Assembly: GCF_014281965.1 (NCBI RefSeq)
Contig: NZ_JACFTB010000010.1
Span: 62,001 to 126,000, forward strand
Length of the DNA: 64,000 bases
Direction of reading: 5' to 3'
DNA from: Rhodococcus sp. BP22
GTDB taxonomy: Bacteria; Actinomycetota; Actinomycetes; Mycobacteriales; Mycobacteriaceae
Below are positions 10,552-18,032 of this stretch, one piece after another. Each line of letters starts with the position of its first letter. Within the stretch, counting starts at the first letter, position 1. The notes beneath the pieces were generated by a model. The model made no database searches, was not told where the DNA came from, and saw only the letters and a program-made list of their open reading frames with translations. Made by a program: the position numbers and the translations under genes.

Positions 10552-11916
10552 TCAGTCAGATTTTTGCAGGCCGAGCTCTACTGCGCTGTCGTAGTCGTCG
10601 TCGATGAGGACGACGCTGCGGTCTGCTCGATCGAGCAGTGAGGCTGCGATCGAGGCACGGTACCCGGATGCGCAGTGCACCCACATCTCCCCGGCCGGGA
10701 GCTCCTCGAGGCGATGCGGCAGTTCATGGAGGGGGATGTTGACGGCACCGGGGATGTGGCCGTCCGCGTACTCGGAGTGTTGACGCGTGTCGAGCACGAG
10801 CACTTCACGCTCACCGGCAGCGCTACCGAGTCCGGCGAAGTCGGATACCTCGTACGACCTCAATTCTCCATCACCGACGAGCGAATGAATGTCTCCGACT
10901 GCAGAACCGGAGGGGCGATCGATACCGATGCGCGCAAGCTCTCGGGTTGCCTCTGCAATCTGCTCGGATGATTCGCCGATCAGCGTCAGCGGCGCGCCCC
11001 ATTGGTAAAGCCATCCGAGGTAGGTGACGAAGCTCGAGGACAGCTCGAAGCCGAGAGACCCATCGAGGTGTCCAGCGGCGAACGCGGTGCGCGCACGTAG
11101 GTCGACGACCCATTCCCCGGCGTCGATACGGCGACGAACTTCATCGGGATCGACGGGTTCGGGTATGGACAGGTCGATCGGAGCCGGCCCCTGGGTATTG
11201 ATGACACCCATGTGCGCGTAGTACGCGGGATACGCGGACAAACCCGCAATCAACTCCTCGACATAGCTCTGTTCGTCCTGAGTCAATGCAGGATTGGACT
11301 GCTGCTGTTGGGCAATGGTGGAGGAATCGCCGGTAGTGGGGGTCGCGGAACAGAAGCTGCCGAAACCGTGGGTGGGGTAGACCTCGACATCAGCGGGGAG
11401 TTCGGCAGCGATACGACGGACCGAGTGGAACTGCGCGTGGGTGAGTTCTTCGGTGTGCTCGGAGCCGAGTAGGTCGGTGCGGCCGGTGGATCCGTAAAGC
11501 ATCGAGCCACCGGTGAAGATCGCGATCGGCTCACCGTCATGGCGCAGAACGTAGCTGACGTGGTGATGAGTGTGGCCCGGGGTGTGCATGACCTGCAGTG
11601 TCATCGCGCCCGCCTCGATGATGTCGCCGTCGAGCACGGCTCGGCGCTCGTATTCGACGGGATCGCCGTCGGGGACGACGTACTCGGCACCGGTTGTGCG
11701 GGCGAGTTCGAGTCCACCGGTCACATAGTCGTTGTGTATGTGGGTTTCGAGCACGTGCGTGATCTTGGCGTTCTTGTCCGCGGCCAAGGCCTGCACTCGG
11801 TCGATGTCTCGTTGGGGGTCGATGACGACAGCAATGCCGTCGTAGCTGATGAAGTAGCTGCGGTCGCCTAGGCTCGAGGTTTCGATGATGGCGATGTCCG
11901 GTTCGGTCGCGTTCAT
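10552..11916 (-). CDS. MBL-fold hydrolase fused to rhodanese domains (persulfide dioxygenase-like)
   Basis: The protein has 454 residues. Residues 1-230 form a metallo-beta-lactamase fold of the ETHE1/glyoxalase II type, with the metal-binding THIHNDYVTGG and HTPGHTHHHVSY motifs. Two rhodanese-like domains follow. The first (about 265-350) lacks a Cys at the active-site loop. The second carries Cys415 in WVHCASGYRAS and should be active. Such fusions oxidise glutathione- or mycothiol-type persulfides and transfer sulfane sulfur. Start ATG 11916 was chosen over longer frames because CGAAGGAGCAC precedes it and the upstream residues are low-complexity. It is last in a leftward set with a TauE exporter, supporting a sulfide/sulfite detoxification role. 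Confidence 0.85.
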   Translation of the reverse strand: MNATEPDIAIIETSSLGDRSYFISYDGIAVVIDPQRDIDRVQALAADKNAKITHVLETHIHNDYVTGGLELARTTGAEYVVPDGDPVEYERRAVLDGDIIEAGAMTLQVMHTPGHTHHHVSYVLRHDGEPIAIFTGGSMLYGSTGRTDLLGSEHTEELTHAQFHSVRRIAAELPADVEVYPTHGFGSFCSATPTTGDSSTIAQQQQSNPALTQDEQSYVEELIAGLSAYPAYYAHMGVINTQGPAPIDLSIPEPVDPDEVRRRIDAGEWVVDLRARTAFAAGHLDGSLGFELSSSFVTYLGWLYQWGAPLTLIGESSEQIAEATRELARIGIDRPSGSAVGDIHSLVGDGELRSYEVSDFAGLGSAAGEREVLVLDTRQHSEYADGHIPGAVNIPLHELPHRLEELPAGEMWVHCASGYRASIAASLLDRADRSVVLIDDDYDSAVELGLQKSD

Positions 11917-11974
11917 GTGAGTGCTCCTTCGAGATCGTTTTCGGCATGCGGACAGGGCCTCGAGCCACTGACCG

Positions 11975-12748
11975 TCATGAGAGAAAAAGGGTGTCGACGA
12001 GCACGTAGCCTGCGACGGCGAACACCAGGTAGGCGAACCATTGCCGGAGTTTGTCGGCATCGACACGGTTGCTGAAGCGTCCAGCTACAAGGGACCCGAC
12101 AATCGCGGCGGCGGCGAAGGTGAAGGTAAGGGTCCAGTTCCCACCGAGGCCTCCGGCTTGCGCGAGAAGACCCGCGGCGGAGTTCGCCACGATGACCACC
12201 AGTGAGGTTCCGACGGCAACACTCATCTCGATTCCCAACAGCAGCACCAAGGCCGGAATGATGAGGAATCCTCCACCGACGCCGAACAGTCCGGTGAGAA
12301 CACCGACACCGAATCCTGTCGGTATGGACCGCGGTGCGCATCGTCGCCAGTCGATCCCGGAATTGCCGGTCCTGCAGGCAGTTCCGAGGTCGTCGTTGGT
12401 GCGCAGCATGCGTGTCCCTGCGACGATCATGACGATCGCGAAGCCGATCATCACGGCGGTATCAGGCAGGTGCCTGCCCACGGCCGTGCCTACCAGGGTG
12501 CCGATTATGCCGGTGGCCGCGAAGATTGCAGCCAGGCGCCATTCGATGAGTCGTGCCCGAACCTTGGGGATCGCGCCGGTTGCCGACGCGACGCCGATCA
12601 CCAACAGTGAGGTCGGTATCGCCTCCGACAGCGGTAGCCCGAGGGCGTAGACGAGGACCGGAACCGCCAGGATCGACCCACCGCCCCCGAGGAGACCGAG
12701 CAGGATGCCGACTGCGACGCCGAGAATCAGAGCCAGGACCAGTGTCAT
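11975..12748 (-). CDS. TauE/SafE-family sulfite/anion exporter
   Basis: The 257-residue protein has about eight membrane helices. It shows the two family half-motifs: GILLGLLGGGGSILAVPVLVYALG near the N-terminus and GVLTGLFGVGGGFLIIPALVLLLG in the second half. TauE/SafE proteins export sulfite, sulfoacetate or related anions. Its ATG overlaps the stop of a 20-codon ORF (TGATG), so translation is probably coupled to that leader. Its downstream neighbour is a persulfide-processing MBL-rhodanese protein, so export of sulfite or thiosulfate made by that enzyme is the most natural reading, though this is inference. Confidence 0.88.
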   Translation of the reverse strand: MTLVLALILGVAVGILLGLLGGGGSILAVPVLVYALGLPLSEAIPTSLLVIGVASATGAIPKVRARLIEWRLAAIFAATGIIGTLVGTAVGRHLPDTAVMIGFAIVMIVAGTRMLRTNDDLGTACRTGNSGIDWRRCAPRSIPTGFGVGVLTGLFGVGGGFLIIPALVLLLGIEMSVAVGTSLVVIVANSAAGLLAQAGGLGGNWTLTFTFAAAAIVGSLVAGRFSNRVDADKLRQWFAYLVFAVAGYVLVDTLFLS

Positions 12749-12810
12749 CAGCTGTACATTGCTGCCTGGTCGCCGAGTGTGTCGAGGGTTGCGTGGAAAG
12801 TGATGCTCAT
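12748..12810 (-). CDS. 20-aa leader ORF before the TauE exporter
   Basis: ATG 12810 is preceded by GGAAGGATT, a good ribosome site, and encodes MSITFHATLDTLGDQAAMYS before a TGA that overlaps the exporter ATG. I know no family for this peptide. The strong ribosome site together with a weak one for tauE suggests it couples translation of the exporter. It could instead be the remnant 5' end of a lost gene. Confidence 0.45.
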   Translation of the reverse strand: MSITFHATLDTLGDQAAMYS

Positions 12811-12865
12811 GGTGGGAATCCTTCCGGCCGTCGAACTGCGGTAATGGAGTCCGACGAAGGTAGAG

Positions 12866-13036
12866 CTAACGGCGGAACAGTGAGCGGAAGATTTTGTTTC
12901 CTGTCGGTGCCGCCGGTTCAGGCGCGCATGTGCACTGGCGAGATGCTGGAACTTTGCTCATGACGTCGTCGACGTGGCGACCGCAGCCGGCCCAGGTCGT
13001 CTTGCCACACTTCGGGCATTTGACGGGGTTGCACAT
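12866..13036 (-). CDS. Small Cys-rich protein (CxxCGKxTWxGCG type)
   Basis: This 56-residue ORF reads MCNPVKCPKCGKTTWAGCG, then HVDD, then a CTC motif and a basic tail ending SLFRR. It has six cysteines. A small family with this opening is widespread in actinobacteria and beyond; its function is not known to me. The cysteines suggest metal binding or a thiol/persulfide relay. It is the first gene of the leftward sulfur module, starting about 40 bases from two CsoR-like operators. The stop TAG is at 12866-12868. It is too short to be found by length alone, but the spacing of Cys residues and the start position make it convincing. Confidence 0.75.
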   Translation of the reverse strand: MCNPVKCPKCGKTTWAGCGRHVDDVMSKVPASRQCTCAPEPAAPTGNKIFRSLFRR

Positions 13037-13073
13037 ATCCAGTCCTGTCTGTCGAGTTCCTCAAGACTGCCAT

Positions 13074-13089
13074 ATACCAAGGGGGGTAT
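13074..13089. promoter_or_regulatory. CsoR/CstR-like operator 1
   Basis: The 16-base sequence ATACCAAGGGGGGTAT matches the general CsoR/RcnR-family operator shape (TACC, G/C tract, GGTA). It lies 38 bases upstream of the Cys-rich mini-gene. CsoR relatives sense copper or, for CstR types, persulfides. With sulfur genes downstream, a persulfide sensor is more likely. The regulator gene itself is not in this window. Confidence 0.55.
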
Positions 13090-13093
13090 GCAA

Positions 13094-13109
13094 GTACCCC
13101 CAGGGGTAT
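13094..13109. promoter_or_regulatory. CsoR/CstR-like operator 2
   Basis: GTACCCCCAGGGGTAT is an almost perfect inverted repeat of the CsoR/CstR type. It begins exactly 20 bases after the first site, so both lie on the same face of the helix (about two turns). It also sits 45 bases before the Nudix start, so it could control both directions. Confidence 0.6.
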
Positions 13110-13153
13110 GTCGGACGGGATTGCGAAGCAGTTGTATCTGCCATGCTGCTCAG

Positions 13154-13615
13154 GTGCCCAAGAAGAGTGCAGGTCTACTGCCGTTCAGACGACGCGGCGA
13201 TGTCCTCGAGGTGTTGATCGCGCACCCCGGGGGCCCGTTCTGGAGTCGGAAGGACCTCGGCGCCTGGTCGGTCGTCAAAGGTGAGTACACCGACGAGGAT
13301 CCCCGCGACGCCGCGCGACGCGAGTTCACCGAAGAGACCGGCTACGAGCCACCGGAAGAGCCGTCGATCGAGTTACCCGTCATCACTCAGCGCGGCGGCA
13401 AGATCGTGACCGTCTTCGCCGTCCAAGCAGACTTCGATCCCGCCGGCGCAGTCAGCAACACCTTCGAGATGGAGTGGCCGCCCAAGTCCGGCACGATGAC
13501 TACATTTCCGGAGATCGATCGGGTCGAGTGGTTTTCGATCGACGAGGCCCGTTCGAAGCTCAATGCGGCACAAGTGGTCTTACTCGACCATCTACAGGAA
13601 AACGTGGCGGGTTGA
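13154..13615 (+). CDS. Nudix hydrolase
   Basis: The 153-residue protein begins at GTG 13154 (MPKKSAGLLPFRRR), which is where this family usually starts; longer in-frame starts add unrelated sequence. The Nudix helix is seen as VVKGEYTDEDPRDAARREF followed by TEETG, with the catalytic REFTEETG intact. The protein should hydrolyse a nucleoside-diphosphate-linked compound; the substrate is not evident. It is divergent from the sulfur module and shares the intergenic region with the two CsoR-like operators. No strong ribosome site is visible. Confidence 0.82.
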   Translation: MPKKSAGLLPFRRRGDVLEVLIAHPGGPFWSRKDLGAWSVVKGEYTDEDPRDAARREFTEETGYEPPEEPSIELPVITQRGGKIVTVFAVQADFDPAGAVSNTFEMEWPPKSGTMTTFPEIDRVEWFSIDEARSKLNAAQVVLLDHLQENVAG

Positions 13616-13725
13616 CGCTTGCGCCCCAGCCAGGAAATGGCGTCGGGCAAGTTGGTCACGAGCATCGTGTGTGTCTACGCTGCGGACGCACCAAGAGGTG
13701 CTCTGTGAAAAAAGGGGGAGCGACG

Positions 13726-14706
13726 ATGCACGGGCCTGGTTCACCCACATGTTCTCGGTACGCCGCCGTTGCCACAGTGATGGCACTGTTGCTGACGGCC
13801 GGCTGTACTGCTGGGGCCACCGAACCCGCTCCGGCGACGTCGGTCGTCTCTGCTGACAGTCCCGACGCCCCCGCAGCAGTGGTGCCGGAATCAGCAGCGG
13901 TGCCTGAACCGGTGGAACTTCCTGGTGGTGGTAGGCAGCTCTTCCCGGGTCGTCGACTGGTCGCTCTCTACGGGCATCCTGGTTCCCCCGGGCTCGGTGC
14001 CCTCGGTGAGCAGGGCCCGGATGCAGCGATCGACCGGGTTCGGCACTTGGCAGCCCAATACCAAGAATTCAGCGATGTACCGGTCGTGCCGACATTCGAG
14101 CTCATCGCCACCGTCGCTCACCAGGAGCCTGGACCGGATGGGGACTACTCCGGCGAGGCCAGTGTGGAGATGTTGCGGCCATGGGTCGAGAAAGCGCAGC
14201 AGGCAGGCGTGTATGTGCTGTTGGATCTGCAGCCCGGGCGGGCCCGCTTCGTCGATCAGGCACGAATTTATGCAGAGTTGCTCGAGTTTCCCAATGTGGG
14301 AGTCGCACTCGACCCGGAATGGAAACTCGAGCCCGGCCAGTACCCACTGCAGCGGGTGGGTAGCGTCGATGCAGTCGAAGTCGAAGAGGTGAAAGCCCTG
14401 CTCGACGGTATCGTGACTGCAGGCGATCTACCTCAGAAGCTGTTGCTACTGCACCAATTTCAACTTCAGATGGTGCGTGGCCTCGAGCGCGTCGAGCTTT
14501 CCCAACCTGGAGTTCAGGTTCTGGTGCATATGGACGGGCAAGGTGGCCCGGCAGCGAAAGAGGAAACCTGGGCTGCCGTCCGAGACGCTCTGCCCCTGGG
14601 AACACCATTGGGCTGGAAAAATTTCTACGACGAGGACACACCGATGTTCACGCCCGCCGAAACGATGCTGCGACAGCCGCAACCACTGATGATCTCGTAC
14701 CAATGA
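13726..14706 (+). CDS. Putative secreted lipoprotein
   Basis: The 326-residue protein starts at ATG 13726, 7 bases after AGGGGGAG; GTG 13705 is a weaker alternative. A lipoprotein signal ends in LTAGC with Cys27 as the lipidated residue, followed by an Ala/Pro/Val linker (about 28-70). The remaining domain (YGHPGSPGLGALGEQG, VLLDLQPGR, VGVALDPEWKL, GWKNFYDED) resembles a TIM-barrel glycoside-hydrolase-like fold seen in uncharacterised actinobacterial lipoproteins. I see no certain catalytic pair and make no enzymatic claim. It should be anchored on the outer face of the membrane. It stands alone, with a 221-base gap to the next gene. Confidence 0.7.
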   Translation: MHGPGSPTCSRYAAVATVMALLLTAGCTAGATEPAPATSVVSADSPDAPAAVVPESAAVPEPVELPGGGRQLFPGRRLVALYGHPGSPGLGALGEQGPDAAIDRVRHLAAQYQEFSDVPVVPTFELIATVAHQEPGPDGDYSGEASVEMLRPWVEKAQQAGVYVLLDLQPGRARFVDQARIYAELLEFPNVGVALDPEWKLEPGQYPLQRVGSVDAVEVEEVKALLDGIVTAGDLPQKLLLLHQFQLQMVRGLERVELSQPGVQVLVHMDGQGGPAAKEETWAAVRDALPLGTPLGWKNFYDEDTPMFTPAETMLRQPQPLMISYQ

Positions 14707-14886
14707 TGAAGTAGAGACTGGAATGGACAGATCGTCTCGGCACTCGAGAGCGAGCTTCCCGATCGGTCGGGGGACCTGATACCTCAGTCGACCACGGAAG
14801 TGACTTCACTCGTGCAGCTGGCCCAGCATTGTGGAAGAGACGTCGCATCTTGACGGACCCGGCCGAATCATGGGACCGTGCTCCTT

Positions 14887-14904
14887 ACCGAGCGATCGCT
14901 CGGT
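14887..14904. promoter_or_regulatory. Perfect 18-bp palindrome, probable TetR-type operator
   Basis: ACCGAGCGATCGCTCGGT reads identically on both strands and lies 23 bases upstream of the GTG start of the acyl-CoA dehydrogenase. This is the size and position typical of a TetR-family operator controlling fatty-acid-type operons. No TetR gene is in the neighbourhood, so the regulator is unknown. Confidence 0.6.
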
Positions 14905-14927
14905 CGGAGTTTTCGAGGAGCATATCT

Positions 14928-16139
14928 GTGGCTATCGATCTGACCTACTCACCCCACGTCCAGGCCCTGATCGGCAAAACGCGGACCTTCATACGGGAAG
15001 AAGTCCTCCCGATCGAAGACGAATTCCTCGGAAACTTCACCGACGCAGGTGGCGATGAGCTGCGGATTTCGATGCAACAGTCGGCGAAGAAAGCGGGCGT
15101 GTTCGCGCCCCACGCACCGGTCGAATACGGCGGCGCAGGCCTGAACATGAGCGACCGCGCACCCCTGTTCGAAGAGGGCGGATACTCGCTCTTCGGACCC
15201 GCCGCGCTCAACATCGGTGCGCCCGACGAGGGCAACGTGCACATGCTGGCGCATATTGCCTCCGGACCACAGAAAGAACAGTTCCTGGCACCGCTGGCCG
15301 CGGGCGATGTCCGATCGGCATTCGCGATGACCGAACCCGCACCGGGTGCAGGCTCGGATCCCTCGGCGTTGAGGTCCACCGGAATCAAGGTCGACGGCGG
15401 CTGGCGCGTCGACGGGCACAAATGGTTCATCACCGGCGCGGACGGCGCAGGATTTTTCATTATCATGGCCCGCACCGCAGGTAAGCCCGGTGACCGCGGA
15501 GGAGCGACGATGTTCCTCGCGCCCGCCGACACCGAAGGTATCAAGGTCGGCCGCCACATCGGCACGCTCGACCAAGCGACGATCGGTGGACACTGCGAGG
15601 TCTTCTTCGACAATGTTTTCGTCCCCGACGAGAACGTGCTCGGTGCTGTCGACGAAGGATTCAATTACGCGCAGGTGCGTCTCGGACCCGCCCGCATGAC
15701 ACACGTCATGCGCTGGCTCGGTGCAGCCAGACGCGGACACGACATCGCTGTCGCACAGGTCGCGCAGCGTGAAGGGTTCGGCTCGGTCCTCGGCGATCTC
15801 GGCATGATCCAGAAGATGGTCGCCGACAACGAAATCGACATTGCCGCGACGCGAGCCCTGCTGGTCCAGGCCTGCTTTGCGCTAGATCAGGGCTCGACTG
15901 CCAGCAACGAGACGTCGATCGCGAAGACATTCGCCGCCGAAGCCGTCTTCCGGATCGTCGACCGCAGTATCCAGATGTGCGGCGGCCTCGGGGTTTCCGA
16001 CGACCTTCCCCTCGCGCGGCTCTCGCGTGAAATCCGTCCGTTTCGGGTGTACGACGGCCCGTCCGAGGTCCATCGCTGGGCCATCGCGAAGCGGGTTGTC
16101 GGCGCCGCGAAAAGAGCAGCACGAGAGGCGAACGCATGA
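14928..16139 (+). CDS. Acyl-CoA dehydrogenase (ACAD10/11-like group)
   Basis: The 403-residue flavoprotein starts at GTG 14928, after GAGGAG with 7-base spacing; the longer frame adds 33 unrelated residues. The acyl-CoA dehydrogenase signatures are present: FAMTEPAPGAGSDPS (flavin/substrate site), WFITGADGAGFFIIMAR, and the C-terminal QMCGGLGVSDDLPLAR and VYDGPSEVHRWAIAKR. The latter DGPSEVH form is typical of dehydrogenases that work beside an APH-like kinase. It overlaps the next gene, a phosphotransferase, by 4 bases. In known systems (ACAD10/11, LvaC) such a pair removes a 4-hydroxyl group from acyl-CoA through a phosphorylated intermediate. That activity is inferred here from context. 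Confidence 0.88.
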   Translation: MAIDLTYSPHVQALIGKTRTFIREEVLPIEDEFLGNFTDAGGDELRISMQQSAKKAGVFAPHAPVEYGGAGLNMSDRAPLFEEGGYSLFGPAALNIGAPDEGNVHMLAHIASGPQKEQFLAPLAAGDVRSAFAMTEPAPGAGSDPSALRSTGIKVDGGWRVDGHKWFITGADGAGFFIIMARTAGKPGDRGGATMFLAPADTEGIKVGRHIGTLDQATIGGHCEVFFDNVFVPDENVLGAVDEGFNYAQVRLGPARMTHVMRWLGAARRGHDIAVAQVAQREGFGSVLGDLGMIQKMVADNEIDIAATRALLVQACFALDQGSTASNETSIAKTFAAEAVFRIVDRSIQMCGGLGVSDDLPLARLSREIRPFRVYDGPSEVHRWAIAKRVVGAAKRAAREANA

Positions 16140-17158
16140 GCGAGCTAGAAGGCATGGACACCCCCGCGCTGAAGAGGTTCCTGTCCGACAGTGGCGTCGA
16201 AGTCTCAGGTGAACTCCGTGTCGAGCTGATCAGCGGTGGCCGCTCCAACCTGACCTTCAAAGCCTACGACGACACCTCGGCGTGGGTGGTTCGACGCCCA
16301 CCCACCAGCGGGTTGACGCCGTCGGCGCACGATATGGCCCGCGAGTGGGCTGTCACGAACGCGTTGCAGAGCACGGAGGTTCCAGTTGCGAAGACCGTGG
16401 CCTTCGACGCCGAAGGGGTTGCTCTCGGCGCGCCCATGACCATCGTCGACTTCGATCCAGGTCGGGTCATTCGGACGCGCGCCGATCTCGACGATCTGTC
16501 CGACGCCGACATTGCCGCCAACACAGCGGAATTGATCCGGGTGCTCGCGCTGCTTCATTCGGTGGACTTCGAGGCCGTAGGGCTCGGTTCGTTCGGAAAG
16601 CCGGACGGTTTCGTCGGCAGGCAGGTCAGGACGTGGGCACGGCAGTGGGAGTCGGTCAAGACGCGCGATCTCGCTGATGTCGATCGGTTGCGGGACAAGC
16701 TGCAGGCAGCGATTCCGTCCAGGTCGGCGTCGAGCATCGTGCACGGTGACTACCGGGTGGACAACGTCATTCTCACCGAAGGTGACACCAGTTCCATTGC
16801 TGCCGTGGTCGACTGGGAGATGTCCACACTGGGTGATCCGCTCACCGACGTCGCATTGATGTGCGTCTATCGCCAGCCCATTTTCGACGACGTGCTCGGC
16901 GTCAGCGCGGCATGGACCAGTGATCGTTACCCGTCTGCGGACGAGTTGGCAGAACTGTATTCGCAAGCGAGTGGAGTCGAGCTGACCGACTGGAACTTCT
17001 ACATAGCGCTGGCGAACTTCAAGCTCGGGGTCATCGGCGAGGGCATCACCCATCGCGCGCTGGCGGGTTCCGATACCGGTTCGGGGGCGGCAGCGGCAGC
17101 GGAAGCGACACACGAGTTCATGGCAGCAGGCTTGCGAGCGATCGAAGGGAAGAACTGA
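16136..17158 (+). CDS. APH-like phosphotransferase paired with acyl-CoA dehydrogenase
   Basis: The 340-residue protein has the aminoglycoside-phosphotransferase/kinase fold. SGGRSNLTFKAY lies in the N-lobe, IVHGDYRVDNVIL is the catalytic loop with its Asp, and AVVDWEMSTLGDPLTDVALM is the metal-binding segment. The last of these is the form found in the kinase domain of ACAD10/11 and in LvaA. It should phosphorylate a hydroxyacyl-CoA rather than an antibiotic. It is coupled to the dehydrogenase upstream (ATGA overlap) and to the SDR downstream (TGATG overlap). Confidence 0.85.
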   Translation: MSELEGMDTPALKRFLSDSGVEVSGELRVELISGGRSNLTFKAYDDTSAWVVRRPPTSGLTPSAHDMAREWAVTNALQSTEVPVAKTVAFDAEGVALGAPMTIVDFDPGRVIRTRADLDDLSDADIAANTAELIRVLALLHSVDFEAVGLGSFGKPDGFVGRQVRTWARQWESVKTRDLADVDRLRDKLQAAIPSRSASSIVHGDYRVDNVILTEGDTSSIAAVVDWEMSTLGDPLTDVALMCVYRQPIFDDVLGVSAAWTSDRYPSADELAELYSQASGVELTDWNFYIALANFKLGVIGEGITHRALAGSDTGSGAAAAAEATHEFMAAGLRAIEGKN

Positions 17159-17895
17159 TGGCCGGAAAATCTGCTCTCGTCACCGGCGGATCGCGGGGAA
17201 TCGGTCTCGGAATCGCCACCCGCTTAGCCGAATTGGGGTATTCCCTGACCATCACTGCGCGAACCAAGGGGGCGCTCGACGCCGTCGAACCGACGTTGCG
17301 CGCGGCAGGTGCACCACGCGTGGAAACAGTCGCCGCCGACCTTGCCGATCGCGAGTCCGCCGACAAGATCGTCGCAGCACACCGTGAACACTTCGAGTCC
17401 ATGGATGCCCTGATCCTCAATGCCGGCGTGGGAACAGCCGGTTCGATTGCCGACTACCCGATGCGTAGATTCGACAAGACTCTCGACGTCAATCTCCGAG
17501 CCCCGTTCACGTTGCTGCAGAGTTCGATGCCGCTGCTGCGTGCCGCGGCCGAACAGAACCCGGACAAGGGCGCGAAAGTCATTGCACTCGCGTCCCTCGC
17601 CGGCGTCTATTCCGAGGCCGGACTGGGCATCTACGGTGCCACGAAGGCGGCGATGCTCTCTCTGATCGACACTCTCAACTCGGAGGAAAGCGGTAACGGC
17701 GTCACCGGTACCTCGATCGCACCCGGATACGTGGACACGGACATGAGCGACTGGACCAAGGACAAGATTCCGGCCGACAAGATGATCCAGGTCGCCGACA
17801 TCGTCGAACTGGCCACGAGCATTCTGAACCTCTCCTCCCGCGCCGTGGTTCCGCGCATCGTCGTCACGCGAGCCGGAGCGGGCCTCGGCGCCTGA
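17158..17895 (+). CDS. Short-chain dehydrogenase/reductase
   Basis: The 245-residue SDR has the nucleotide-binding TGGSRGIGLGIA motif at its N-terminus, LNAGVGT (NNAG equivalent), and the catalytic YGATKAAM (Tyr, Lys). It probably oxidises or reduces a hydroxyl/keto group with NAD(P). Its start overlaps the kinase stop (TGATG), which makes it the third gene of the operon headed by the palindrome at 14887. It would fit oxidation of the 3-hydroxyacyl product of the dehydrogenase/kinase pair, which is a guess. Confidence 0.87.
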   Translation: MAGKSALVTGGSRGIGLGIATRLAELGYSLTITARTKGALDAVEPTLRAAGAPRVETVAADLADRESADKIVAAHREHFESMDALILNAGVGTAGSIADYPMRRFDKTLDVNLRAPFTLLQSSMPLLRAAAEQNPDKGAKVIALASLAGVYSEAGLGIYGATKAAMLSLIDTLNSEESGNGVTGTSIAPGYVDTDMSDWTKDKIPADKMIQVADIVELATSILNLSSRAVVPRIVVTRAGAGLGA

Positions 17896-17938
17896 AGGGC
17901 TTCGGGTGCATGCGCTTTCGCTTGTGCCCAATTCCCTT

Positions 17939-17989
17939 GCTTCAATGGTCCTTTCATACGAAACAATCGTATGAAAGGACCATTGAAGC
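17939..17989. repeat. Long perfect hairpin (23-bp arms), REP-like element copy 1
   Basis: Two perfect 23-base inverted arms (17939-17961 and 17967-17989) are separated by the 5-base loop AACAA. The element lies between the convergent SDR and MocR genes. The left arm begins GCTTCAATGG and ends TTCATACGA; a related arm (20 of 23 bases) occurs at 45364-45386. It has no U-tract, so a bidirectional terminator is possible but not proven. Recurrence suggests a dispersed REP-like element. Confidence 0.75.
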
Positions 17990-18032
17990 GATCAGAGGGC
18001 CGCGGAATCCTTCCCGATCCGACTAATCGGGC

